From positions 37,726,908-37,790,907 of the forward strand of contig JARWKL010000002.1 in the NCBI GenBank assembly GCA_029961685.1: 64,000 nucleotides of DNA. Direction: 5' to 3'. Below are positions 57,544 to 63,091 of this stretch, piece after piece; within the stretch, counting starts at the first letter, position 1; every line of letters starts with the position of its first letter. This DNA is from Aristolochia californica (taxonomy: Eukaryota; Streptophyta; Magnoliopsida; Piperales; Aristolochiaceae). The translations under genes were made by a program, and so were the position numbers. The notes under the pieces are model-generated. The model worked only from the letters and a program-made list of their open reading frames with translations, was not told where the DNA came from and searched no databases.

Positions 57544-60500
57544 CTTGCCCATCTTGGGAAAGTAGTCCCATGGAGCATCCGGCTGGCCGAGGTGAAGTTA
57601 TCAAGCATGTAGAGTTGAAGGCCAATGCGGCTGACGATGGACGTCCAAGCCTGCCAAGAGAAGGGGCATAGAAGGAGAAGGTGATTGCCCGTTTCATCCA
57701 TAGTGCCTCAAAGAGGCAAGGAATGTCCACGGTGAGATTGCCTCGCCTTCTAAGATTGTCAGCCGTGAGAATTTTGTTGAAGTATCCACTCCAAAGGAAG
57801 AATTCGACCTTAGGAGGGGTGCTGAGGCACCAAATGAAGGCCACATCATGCTCTAAACTGGGGGGCTTCCAGCCTCTGAGGAAATAATAGGTGAAGGAGA
57901 CTGAGAATGAGCCGCTTTTGTCTGCCTACCAAATCCATTTGTCACTTGACTGGGCACGAACCCTGGTCTGCTGAATGATCTCCAATAGGCGGGAGGCGTC
58001 GAAGGCCTTAGAAGCATCAAGACCTCTTCGGTGATGCAGATTCCAAGACCCATCATGCCAAGCCTCAGCCACAGTAAGTGCTGGCTGGCTGGAGACAAGA
58101 AAGAGGCTGTTGAAAGAATTCTTTGGCGACCTGCTGTCAGTCCACCAATCTGTCCAAAACCAGATAGTCTGATCATTACCCATGTGATACCCAATGGCCG
58201 AGCAAAAAGCCAGGAGGAGAAGAAATAAACCTCTAGATCGGGGATAAGCATCTCCTACGCCTTCCTGCAGTAAATTTGGTATGGCTGAGGGAGGGGGTTC
58301 TTCATGGCAACTGGATTGGGGTGGTTGGGAGTTAGTGTAAAGTGGTGGGTGAGATTCCTGGTTGTCAGCACGTGAGAACAGAGGAGTGGGGTCAACGAGG
58401 GAGGATGTTGAGGTTGGGAAGCAAAGGAGGGAGTCAACGGTTGGGGAGTGAATGATTTCACCTGAAGAGCTGAGTTGGGGTGATAGGTCTGACATGGGGC
58501 AGAGGGTGTTGGCAGCTTTGGTGGCAGCACTGGTAGCACCTTTGGCAGTTTTGGCAGAGGGGCAGCAGGTTTTTCTGAGTGGTTTAGAGATAGGGAATTT
58601 GAATTTGAGTCAGAGGTTGGTAGTGAGGTTGAAGAGTTCGAGGCAGCGAGTGGGGTGCCAACTTGAGGGCGAAGGCTCAGGCGAGCTTTAACTCGGCCAT
58701 GGTACAGTAGGTAACTCAGTGGACATGAGCTTCCTTCCTGTCAGTGAGGCAATGGCCGAGAGTCAGCAGGAGCCATGACATAAAAGACGATTTTGGTCCA
58801 GAAGAAGTCATCACCCATTGTGATCTTGACGAGGGAATGGCTAGTCCGGTGCTTCGTCGGGGCGATGAAGAACTTGGCAACGTCGAGTCTGGTTCTCCGG
58901 GCGGTATCCTCAGCCATTTTTAGTGGTTGACCAAAGTAACAATCAATCAATGTGAGGGTGTTGTCATCCAAAGTTTCACCGGCAGACCCCAAATCAAAAT
59001 CCATTGACCAAAGGGGTTGGTTGGGAGAGAAGGCCTCCATTCCAAAATCGATGACAGTGAGGGGTGTCCTTGCAGAGGGAGGTTCAACGCAGAAGTTGTC
59101 TTCAGGCGATTGGAAGAGGAGCCACTGGAGGGAGCACAGGTAAGATACCCTCGGCCAGCAATCAAGCTGGAGGTGAATGCTGAATCAGGAAGCGAGACTA
59201 GAGCAATCCCATTGGGGTGAGGACAATGTGACAACTACCAGCAAGGCGAGAGACTGTCGTCCCACCAGAAGGGAATTAGCAGGTAGGAGGATGGTGTGGT
59301 GGGGGTATCCTCCGTGAAAGTGGGTAGTGTGGAAGAGGGAACTGAGTTCGGCAGTGATTTGGAGTTTGGTAAAGGGGGAAGTGGGTCACCTAGTTGCCAA
59401 GAAAGTTTGGGTTTGGGGCGGGTGAAGGGTCGGCGGGGGGGGGGGGGGGGACGGGCATGCTGCTTGAGCTTGCAGAAATAATCCAGGAAAGAGATCCATC
59501 TGAAGGAAACACCAGTGTGTTCAGGGATATAAATCCTAGCCATGACAAGGTGACTGCAACACTGAATAATCTTGCATTCCTGAGTGTTCCTGTCTCTGAA
59601 TACTAAGAAACAGAAGGTGACTGCCCCAACATTCAGCTCCTTCAGTCTGGGCGCCGAGACGTTCTCATTGGTGACAGCGTCAAATTGTTGAATGAAGGAG
59701 GTGCAGGCGGTCACAGGTGAAGCGAATGAAGGCTCCTGTCTGATCCTCCATCGGTTTCATTGTGAACTCAACACCACCATAGGTGTAACGATACTCCTGA
59801 TGTGTCCCTTAATTCTGACGCCTATGCTTCTTAGTTCGAACCATTTCCCCTCCATGTTTGTCGATGTCCATCTGTTGATTGGTTCTCCCACTGTCGTCAT
59901 GCTGCTGATGTGCAGAGAAGCTCCTCCCAGTAATCCATTGCTCGAGTGCAGACATCAGGGCAAGGTAAACCATTGCTCCCCACCTCCCGCTCATCCCTGA
60001 TTTTCTTCCCCCGGGCTAGGTCCAATCTGTTTGAATCATCCCTGTCCCTATCCATTGTTTTCCTGCAGTTATCTTCTCCGACTCTCGACGTACACAGAGA
60101 CCATCGCCATCCTTCTCCTTCTCCTTGGTTTCTGTCAGCTCTTGTCACCGACCAGTGACGCGGTCACCGATTACGAACTCCGTCGCCAACTTCGTCTCTC
60201 ATTGACCCTCAGTTTTTTTTCCTCAACCTGTTTGGCGTTAATCTCTGCTTTCCAGCCTCTTTTTCTGGTCTGCTCTGTCACTTGCTTGGAATCCACCTTC
60301 CCAAGCTTATGCAATATGACACTCTTTTGGCTCTTGCTAATAGAATAATGCAAGGAGTCTATTGAAAGAGAGCATAGAGTTTGTTCTATATTTTATTGTT
60401 AGATATCAAGTTTTTTTCCTTTATTTATGAAATGAATTTTTGCCTTTCTTTTCCTGGTAGTTTGAAATGTTCTTTTTGAACTATTTTGTGTCATTTTAGA

Positions 60501-60979
60501 GAAGACTACTGCCCATCTTACATAGCCATTCATTTCAGAAACTATAATTGATTTTCATGTGGTTTTCCTTCCTTGCTAGTATATATGGTTCTAGTAATGC
60601 GATTTCTGTTTTTCAGGGAGTCTTATCTGCTTCAGTATTATCAATTATTCCACTAATCCGTCCCTACCAGTGGCAGAGTCTTTTAATGCCAGTATGTATA
60701 TATACCTGTAACTTTTTGTGATTCATTGTTAACTTTTCCATAAAATTTGTCTCTACTTTATAGCAGGTCTAATAAATTGTACTTTTTTTTTGAAATACTA
60801 ATAAATTGTATGTGTACATAGCAGAATGTGAGTTTATAGTTTAATTTGTTGTTTACTAGAGTTGTTTTTTTTTGTTTTATTGTTTTTAAGTTTTTTGTCA
60901 TGTTGTCAATATCCTATGTCTTGTTCAGGTTTTGCCAAATGACATGCTGGACTTCTTGGATGCTCCTGTACCATATGTT
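16912..60979 (+). CDS. DENN (AEX-3) domain protein gene, 13 coding exons, 3' end outside window
   Basis: Thirteen exons (listed separately) join into 644 clean codons with GT-AG borders and consistent phase. The protein opens with a Ser-rich segment, an Ala run (residues 30-37) and a KLQRHVARVLKGFSPPPE block. The upstream DENN part follows (YESIVVVGLHPN; VYPPEKQLPL; CFPGGLE; HAVERTPSMS). The central DENN part follows (CYCILSRLPFF, residues 283-293; WAVACICGN; AGALLEKQIMVVCSNL; RPYQWQSLLMPVLPNDMLDF; LDAPVPYV). An acidic Ser-rich insert of about 170 residues separates the two central blocks. It looks like the plant family of Arabidopsis AT2G20320 and AT5G35560. DENN modules generally act as Rab guanine-nucleotide exchange factors in membrane traffic; the plant substrate is not evident here. 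The downstream exons were not found before 64000. Confidence 0.92.
18388..18823 (-). repeat. probable 3' LTR of copia remnant 3
   Basis: On the minus strand it begins tgttggaag and ends cttgttacca. It holds a TATA-like ctataaatag at about 18629-18620 and a purine-rich GA tract on the + strand (18420-18560). No second LTR is present, so the ends are inferred. Confidence 0.5.
18824..20275 (-). pseudogene. copia polyprotein remnant 3
   Basis: Recognisable pieces in minus-strand order are the post-integrase block at 20249-19965, an RT segment with SIVVNQEW and VDGCIQSTK-like words at about 19543-19355, and the YVDD box at 19177-18989. The TKELG motif follows before the copy ends. No integrase core or RNase H remains. 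Confidence 0.8.
21395..21583 (+). CDS. DENN gene coding exon 2
   Basis: Residues 106-168 begin DQRSVKEPSRLYESIVVVGL, the start of the upstream DENN domain. The acceptor is aatctgcag and the donor cctcag/gtgctg. Both ends are phase 0. Confidence 0.92.
21783..21866 (+). CDS. DENN gene coding exon 3
   Basis: Residues 169-196 run from VLFVYPPEKQLPLKYKD to FPGGLE. The borders are tttttacag and ggag/gtttgt, phase 0. The introns on either side are only 199 and 115 bp. Confidence 0.92.
21982..22041 (+). CDS. DENN gene coding exon 4
   Basis: This 20-codon exon (VHAVERTPSMSALNEILLGQ) has borders gtgccag and gacag/gtattg. It is too short to be obvious as an open frame but is strongly supported by the continuing upstream DENN sequence. 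Confidence 0.9.
22183..22227 (+). CDS. DENN gene coding exon 5
   Basis: This 15-codon microexon (EHLNQSDLSFVFRLQ) has borders attttgcag and ttacag/gtaact, phase 0. It continues the upstream DENN domain. Confidence 0.9.
22270..22413 (+). mobile_element. 5'-truncated LINE 3' end (sense) in DENN intron 5
   Basis: The RNase H tail SLADKLAKFGTSQQSLIVWE is followed by a short 3' UTR and a 12-nt poly(A) ending at 22413. The word LADKLAK is the conserved last block of the LINE-encoded RNase H seen in the other copies of this window. The 5' limit is approximate. Confidence 0.7.
22516..22900 (-). mobile_element. 5'-truncated antisense LINE (RNase H end) in DENN intron 5
   Basis: A T15 run at 22516-22530 marks the reversed poly(A). 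The minus strand then reads IPRLVNFVDDSQAKEGV-like tail words and, after a second T17 run at 22696-22712, an RNase H stretch (GTFHVEGNSRSVISWGSGN). The internal T run splits the domain and may be a small secondary insertion. No frame is intact. Confidence 0.75.
23367..23566 (+). CDS. DENN gene coding exon 6
   Basis: Residues 232-297 plus two bases begin VADDSTLYGCCVLVEEIVQK. They enter the central DENN domain at CYCILSRLPFFDLHFGVLK. The acceptor is ttccctag and the donor gaaaag/gtgcat. It splits a serine codon with exon 7 across the 24-kb intron 6. Confidence 0.92.
23812..23965 (-). mobile_element. short antisense LINE 3' fragment
   Basis: The minus strand reads the SANSLADSLAKN-like RNase H tail and a 3' UTR ending in a T-rich run at 23812-23825. 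It abuts, head to head, the sense LINE that begins at about 23966. It lies at the start of the 24-kb intron 6. Confidence 0.6.
23966..25611 (+). mobile_element. 5'-truncated sense LINE (RT end, zf-RVT, RNase H, poly(A))
   Basis: The sequence starts in the post-catalytic RT region (GRLTLLKFCLAGLPNYLVSY) and continues through GGLGIRPTKDMN. It then reads a broken zinc-binding RVT region (about 24540-24920) and an RNase H with KLNFEGSALGCSG and NTAEVTALHYGVKVFK. It ends in a LADKLAKLGTSLQSL-like tail and an A13 run at 25599-25611. Stops and shifts are frequent. It is one of the longest sense copies in this gene. Confidence 0.85.
25715..26098 (-). pseudogene. zinc-binding RVT region of host LINE E
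   Basis: The minus frame 25952-25710 reads CKLCGDVEETVAHFLLHCPF then WSVWHSIFRRF, the Cys/His region found downstream of plant LINE RT. The upstream part (PPKVLHFIRH, KILTRDKL) runs to 26098. There the frame is interrupted by a TRIM and resumes at 26447 (FTATSYYK). Confidence 0.8.
26217..26230 (+). other. primer-binding site of TRIM a
   Basis: The sequence tggtatcagagcaa follows the 5' LTR with no gap and matches initiator-Met tRNA priming. Confidence 0.85.
26256..26320 (+). repeat. tandem duplication inside TRIM a
   Basis: A unit of about 34 bp containing tatccacgtgcctacacgtgaggg occurs twice in the 107-bp interior. Each unit holds a CACGTG core. It makes up most of the element's unique sequence. 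Confidence 0.8.
26750..30840 (-). pseudogene. LINE 1 ORF2 remnant (endonuclease-RT-zinc region-RNase H)
   Basis: RT is the best-kept part. The minus frame 29654-29133 holds LPHDREPGSDDYNGEFYRHC and PSDFRPISLTTSTYKILARL. The minus frame 29093-28359 holds LKLDFEKAFDRVNWKLLN, GIRQGDPLSPLLFN and the altered catalytic FTDN box. The zinc-binding part shows CPLYSSCDESVQHVLLHYNF, with one His/Cys position changed. RNase H reads HLLIEGDSSVVIGWCSGSAT and ends at NPFANKLAK. It is non-functional. Confidence 0.85.
32078..32102 (+). repeat. G25 homopolymer
   Basis: An uninterrupted run of 25 G lies inside the hAT-like element. It is the longest of six G runs in the window. Runs like this are prone to length error in sequencing. 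Confidence 0.9.
32220..32350 (+). repeat. GC-rich degenerate repeat (cgtcaccgccgct type)
   Basis: Units such as ttcgtcaccgccgct and ttcgtcactgccgct recur several times. They create spurious long open frames on both strands (Ala/Thr/Val-rich on minus). They lie inside the hAT-like element. Confidence 0.75.
33060..33380 (+). repeat. AT-rich minisatellite-like repeats
   Basis: The left half repeats atggagtgttta words (about 33057-33195). The right half repeats a unit of roughly 60 bp containing tattatatacatagattatgcccaattttaagtagagg (about 33195-33370). Both sit near the right end of the hAT-like element. Confidence 0.8.
34746..35870 (-). mobile_element. LINE 2: truncated antisense LINE with RT-RNase H internal deletion
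   Basis: The poly(A) is the T run at 34743-34750, and an 11-bp duplication (aaggaatactt at 34735-34745, aaagaatactt at 35871-35881) flanks the copy. The minus strand enters RT at the FYDRGIIFKSVGASLIALVL block. It passes LDLEKAFDRVS-like words and CQGDPLSPFLFN, then jumps from RCFDIP directly into the RNase H (WAPPPTRYYKMNFDGSAFRN). The catalytic RT box and the zinc-binding region are deleted, yet one frame (35481-34945) crosses the join. Confidence 0.85.
36011..36427 (+). mobile_element. TRIM element b
   Basis: Direct repeats at about 36011-36125 and 36300-36427 share tgttga, agtc.c...gaaaagtatt and ataggttgggcaataagcttc-type words. They also share the tggctagtc and gatggaactgg words. A primer site tggtatcagagtaag lies at 36127-36141, and a purine-rich ggggtggggggtgggggtg precedes the second repeat. 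No coding sequence is present. A clear target duplication was not seen, so the ends are approximate. Confidence 0.75.
37185..37515 (+). mobile_element. small sense LINE 3' fragment inside LINE E RT
   Basis: The + strand reads NSNRVADSLAKSGLTRTSLL, the RNase H tail of a LINE, then a stop and a 3' UTR-like stretch. It sits between LINE E RT blocks (DAYSTL on the right and FIKGRKILD on the left) that adjoin in related RTs. No poly(A) or duplication is clear, so the borders are estimates. Confidence 0.5.
38154..42157 (-). pseudogene. LINE 3 ORF2 remnant
   Basis: ORF2 probably began at MIILCWKVRGIGS (42157), a typical plant LINE endonuclease start, with LQETKATSLP shortly after. RT shows LPPDRAPGPDGFNGEFYRRC and a catalytic box changed to FEDD in the frame 40448-40095, where RQGDPLSPL is missing. 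The zinc-binding block reads CPLCGTNDETIQHVLLHCDF with its Cys and His residues in place. RNase H reads KLFTEGDFKTVISWCSKIAS, with a G13 run on the + strand (38341-38353) inside it. Confidence 0.88.
42262..44192 (-). pseudogene. LINE 3 ORF1 remnant
   Basis: The ARIYIPKATNSGFG block lies near 43650. A DUF4283-like segment lies in the minus frame 43165-42611 (FGQWATVTDLPAELWHNKVF, HWHRLDEARILFNP, RFWIRIELANMEDF). It then enters a proline tract encoded by the C23 run (+ strand G at 42661-42683). ORF1 of plant L1 elements binds nucleic acid. The frame is broken before and after this segment. Confidence 0.75.
45082..45394 (+). repeat. 5' LTR of nested element
   Basis: It pairs with 47052-47365. 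It begins tgttgaagag and ends aattcaaca, followed at once by a Met-tRNA-type primer site. Confidence 0.9.
45526..45903 (+). CDS. uncharacterised frame in the nested LTR element
   Basis: This 125-codon frame contains a Lys/Gln-rich KLQKKFEQQQKTSTSELF stretch and ends RVNGYACKRRN. I recognise no domain. It may be a gag remnant or a chance open frame; position in the 5' half favours gag only weakly. Confidence 0.25.
   Translation: MFALRFHLYTERFHIAYYILMERYLSLLSNEKRILAIRVFYKEKSTFEAAKVKLQKKFEQQQKTSTSELFYAIKNGTLYGELYIKRKICKSVFLPIQPILDLSFLYGDIDLGRVNGYACKRRNST
47052..47365 (+). repeat. 3' LTR of nested element
   Basis: It pairs with 45082-45394 and follows a polypurine tract. The TATA-like ctattataaatag is retained near 47292. 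Confidence 0.9.
47680..48114 (+). CDS. DENN gene coding exon 7
   Basis: Residues 298-442 begin SIFTEERLQRLTKGIDVLAL and then become acidic, Ser-rich and low in complexity, ending at LPEAVLPLLWHYQTESSDSSA. The acceptor is tttctgtag and the donor gccag/gtgatt, keeping phase 2. The exon contains an internal tttctgcag/gtgtgt at about 47875 that resembles both splice sites, but the frame is open across it. Confidence 0.88.
48306..48432 (+). CDS. DENN gene coding exon 8
   Basis: Residues 443-485 begin SIQGSPREDRYIW and end DHNDILEWAK. The borders are ttttacag and ctaag/gtaggc. This acidic segment belongs to the insert that divides the central DENN domain. Confidence 0.9.
48845..49042 (+). CDS. DENN gene coding exon 9
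   Basis: Residues 486-551 contain ANNHGSLQILCEYYQLRCPA, LVFYPLEHLHPLEF and STIDLRSCSTSLEVAE. The borders are atttttcag and gccgag/gtatta, phase 0. Intron 9 (5.85 kb) follows, with LINE and copia insertions. Confidence 0.92.
49310..49879 (+). mobile_element. 5'-truncated sense LINE (RNase H) in DENN intron 9
   Basis: The + strand reads NPGMAGFGWVIFDPCG, SYSGPLGITDSIMTELSGLL and GPFIVEGDSQVVIG, then a decayed tail with AKLGPSLQSLVVRGG and an A run at 49870-49879. These are the successive blocks of LINE RNase H. Frameshifts occur near 49440 and a stop near 49645. Confidence 0.85.
49880..51139. other. DENN intron 9 sequence, nothing recognised
   Basis: No repeat boundary, coding block or splice-supported exon was seen in this stretch. 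Confidence 0.4.
51140..51798 (+). mobile_element. 5'-truncated sense LINE with open RNase H frame in DENN intron 9
   Basis: A continuous frame (51161-51742) reads the linker and whole RNase H, with a poly(A) at 51790-51798. It is the best-kept RNase H in the window. The left boundary is approximate and no target duplication was identified. Confidence 0.85.
51161..51742 (+). pseudogene. LINE RNase H domain, open frame
   Basis: The 193-codon frame holds the expected acidic residues in KLNFDESALG, TELSGLLNGI and IEGDSKTAINWC. The last block reads SANHLANIQAK, with Asn where related copies have Asp. The start codon is simply the first Met of the truncated copy, so this is not expected to be a translated gene. 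The domain would act on RNA of RNA-DNA hybrids in an intact LINE. Confidence 0.7.
53354..54120 (-). mobile_element. 5'-truncated antisense LINE inside copia element 4
   Basis: A T31 run (53354-53384) is the reversed poly(A). The minus strand then reads an RNase H with decayed tail, LLKPNFDGRSLDNLGKAAYG, and the upstream linker SSCLHTRKEFVSF and FYSMGTLKESNNKRFN. The long T run suggests a relatively young copy. A target duplication was not identified. Confidence 0.85.
54305..54606 (+). repeat. possible 3' LTR of copia element 4
   Basis: It starts TGTTAAAA directly after the polypurine tract cttgaggggga. The end at ctaca (54606) is a guess based on a CA terminus, and no partner LTR is visible. 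Confidence 0.4.
54893..54982 (+). CDS. DENN gene coding exon 10
   Basis: Thirty codons (AHNALLAEEEATALSVWAVA, then CICGNLRLEN) have borders ttttttacag and gaaaat/gtaagt. It is core central DENN sequence. Confidence 0.92.
54983..56005. other. DENN intron 10, nothing recognised
   Basis: AT-rich intron without identifiable transposon domains. It is bounded by exons 10 and 11. Confidence 0.6.
56006..56068 (+). CDS. DENN gene coding exon 11
   Basis: Twenty-one codons contain AGALLEKQIMVVCSNL, a hallmark central DENN block. The borders are gaattttcag and atttg/gtacga. Intron 11 (4.5 kb) carries an internally deleted antisense LINE. Confidence 0.92.
57174..57542 (+). mobile_element. very short sense LINE insertion with 19-bp target duplication
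   Basis: The duplication acttgcccatcttgggaaa lies at 57155-57173 and 57543-57561. The insert starts inside RNase H (TAELSGLFNGLKPF) and continues through FVEGDSQVVISWCKK and STNHLADSQTKTG. It ends with a stop at 57461 and a 34-nt A run (57508-57541). It inserted into LINE 4 in the opposite orientation. The long A tract and exact duplication point to a late insertion. Confidence 0.95.
57926..58495 (-). pseudogene. in-frame ORF1 / post-RT fusion in LINE 4
   Basis: One frame of 189 codons starts in the Pro/Ser-rich ORF1 tail (SSSGEIIHSPTVDSLL). It continues without a stop into the post-RT region (TIWFWTDWWTDSR, NLHHRRGLDASKAFDASRLL). The whole endonuclease and RT, roughly 2.5-3 kb in related copies, are missing at the join near 58250. 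Confidence 0.75.
58741..59714 (-). pseudogene. LINE 4 ORF1 remnant
   Basis: The minus frame 59714-59235 holds CKIIQCCSHLVMARIYIPEH, matching the ARIYIP block of LINE 3 ORF1. It ends in a proline tract at the G16 run (59435-59450). The minus frame 59040-58741 contains QPLWSMDFDLGSAGETLDDN and a DDFFWTKIVFYV segment of the nucleic-acid-binding region. Shifts separate the frames. Confidence 0.7.
60617..60691 (+). CDS. DENN gene coding exon 12
   Basis: Twenty-five codons (GVLSASVLSIIPLIRPYQWQ and SLLMP) have borders gtttttcag and tgcca/gtatgt, phase 0. Confidence 0.92.
60929..60979 (+). CDS. DENN gene coding exon 13
   Basis: Seventeen codons (VLPNDMLDFLDAPVPYV) end at the donor gtt/gtgagt. The next expected block of the domain was not found before 64000, so intron 13 exceeds 3 kb and the gene continues to the right. 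Confidence 0.9.
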
Positions 60980-61209
60980 GTGAGTTTTCTTAGCTGCTTA
61001 TTTGCTTTTCTAGCCTTTATGCTAGTAGTGTTGCCCTAATTAGTGCATCTCTTGTTTTCCGTAGCTGCTTTCCATATTCTTTTTGTTATTCATGGATTAA
61101 CATAACATAGTTTTTTTTTTTAAAGTCGAGTATAGACCATTCTAAAATGTCTAAACCAAATTAGAAGGTCATCTCCCAATTGATAACCATGAGATTTTTC
61201 TTAATACTT

Positions 61210-61480
61210 GTCTATGTAGGAATATTCCCGCTAACACCTTCTCACATCCATGCTTACACAAATGGACAACAGGTCTGAGACGTGGACAGTACAAATAGGT
61301 TTGGTTTCCTTCAACCATCAGAGGTTTAGTAAACCTTTGGGAATAATTTTGAACTCCCTCCAAAAGATCACAAATGTCAGCTTCCAAGGCATCTGCCTTA
61401 CTAATAGGGCTTCAAAAAGCAAAATTCGCGGCACCATGATGGTCATGTAAGACGGCACCAATACCTGCGGAAGAATGAGC
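61210..61480 (-). mobile_element. antisense LINE RNase H fragment in DENN intron 13
   Basis: The minus strand reads KADALEADICDLLEGVQNYS and PLMVEGNQ, resembling the Glu and Asp blocks of LINE RNase H but more diverged than the other copies. No poly(A) or duplication was found. Confidence 0.45.
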
Positions 61481-61502
61481 AAAACGCTCCTCAGTACATG
61501 CA

Positions 61503-61722
61503 TCACTTAATACTGACTTTTAGACTCAATAGCTCTCTAACTTCTGACTTGAATTAACTATATCTAAACCAGAGTCACTTCTAGACTTATAAGTTACCTA
61601 TTAATCACTTAAAAAAATAATTACACAAGAATGGCTAAAATTCACCTCATCAATGTGTCACTTAATGCTGAGTCTAGATTTAATAAATTTCTAACTTCTG
61701 ACTTGAATTAACTACCAGAGAC
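61503..61722 (+). repeat. diverged direct repeat of about 60 bp
   Basis: Copies at about 61503-61562 and 61660-61722 share cacttaat.ctga, ctaacttctgacttgaattaacta and neighbouring bases. The origin is unknown. Confidence 0.65.
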
Positions 61723-62168
61723 GAATAAGGGATGAATGAATTGATATGAAAGTACATAAATACCCCCACATCATATTTTTTAAGACTCCTCAAGTTGGAG
61801 CATATATAAGAGGTCTCAACTTACAAAATTTCACAAATTTATGTTCCCTAAGAGCCTATGTAAACACATCTTCAACCTGATACATTGACCCCATTTTAAG
61901 GGTAGCGATCTTTACTCTCATTACAACGTCTCAAAGAAAAGACTGTCCACTTCAATATAATTATTGTTTTCATGGAACACTAGATTAGTTGCTATGATTG
62001 TGTGATCGTCACACTTCATAACCATAGGATTATTATTTTCAAATCCAAACTCTTCAGGAATTCCTCTGGGATGAGTTTATGTATCCCAGCATTTATTTCT
62101 GAATTCCTTTCGCTATGTTCAGGGATGTGTCTTCCTGTGTGGGAAAGTTATGATGCAAGCTTGTTTAG

Positions 62169-62226
62169 TCTTCATACCTTGGCTGATCTAGTCTCAGTCT
62201 TCATACCTTGGCTGATCTAGTCTCAG
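62169..62226 (+). repeat. perfect 29-bp tandem duplication
   Basis: Units at 62169-62197 and 62198-62226 are identical (tcttcataccttggctgatc and 9 more bases). They lie in DENN intron 13. Confidence 0.9.
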
Positions 62227-62589
62227 AGGAATTATAGACATTTTCAGCAAGAATCTTCTTCATGGGAGTCTTTGGCTATGAAGTCTTTATCTCAGATTGT
62301 TGTTTGGGTGAAGTCTTTGGAGTGATTTAATGCCATTTCTAGGGACACGTTGAGAAATAGTTGGCTCAGATTGCTTTACATCATTTGATTTCTCTTCCTA
62401 GGGTGGTTGAATGGTCTCCGCTGATCTTTGGGGAACCCTAGACCTTCGAGTGTTGAAGGTATATTTAGGGATTTTTTTTCGGTCGAATCTTGACCTCTTT
62501 TTCGGTGCCTATTTGTATCTCTGACTCCTCTTCAGCAGAGCTGGGGTAGCTTCATGTTGAAGGAGATTCTAAAAGTGTGATGGCAAGAA

Positions 62590-62818
62590 ATCTCCTCCTA
62601 GGCGGTATTGGCATACTCATGAGATTCAAGACTTAGCTAGTCTCTTTGTTTGTAAATGGAGTTTGATTCCTACATAACTAATAGCTTAGCTGATTCTATA
62701 GCTAAGGAGTGGGTCTCCCTTCAACGTCTCATTGTAAGAGATTCCCCTTCTTTATGTTTGTTTTCCTTCGTTGCCTTTTGGCTTTTTAATATAATTGCAC
62801 CTATTCTAAAAAAAATCC
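62590..62818 (+). mobile_element. 5'-truncated sense LINE 3' end in DENN intron 13
   Basis: The RNase H tail (SLADSIAKEWVSLQRLIVRD in the frame 62656-62850) is followed by a pyrimidine-rich 3' UTR and an A run at 62811-62817. The tail matches the other LINE copies. The left border is not defined. Confidence 0.65.
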
Positions 62819-63091
62819 AAATTCTTTATGTATTGAATTTACCCACATAAGTTCGCTGGTTGTGTGCATCATAACTCTATATGGAGCCTCTATACTAGAC
62901 CAAGCTATAATATTTTGTTTTTTATATTTCCAACTCATCAAATTACCACACAACAACAATTACTTGTGGCCATCTTCCTGTCTGATTTTGATTCTGCATT
63001 ATCAACATTCGAGTATCCCATGGTTTTCTCTGTCATAATTATTCAGAAAAAGGAAAAGCGGAGTGAAGAGAGCAATTTAGGAGATTTTTTT

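Larger units (their letters stand above)
56436..60350 (-). mobile_element. LINE 4: internally deleted antisense LINE in DENN intron 11
   Basis: From a T7 run at 56436 the minus strand reads RNase H (56900-56480), linker (57145-56963), zinc-binding region (57850-57562) and a post-RT block (IWFWTDWWTDSRSPKNSFNS). It then passes directly into a proline-rich ORF1 tail (58495-58260) and ORF1 (59714-58741). Endonuclease and RT are absent. A 369-bp sense LINE fragment is nested at 57174-57542. The right end is approximate; 5' UTR-like sequence fades out near 60350. Confidence 0.8.
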
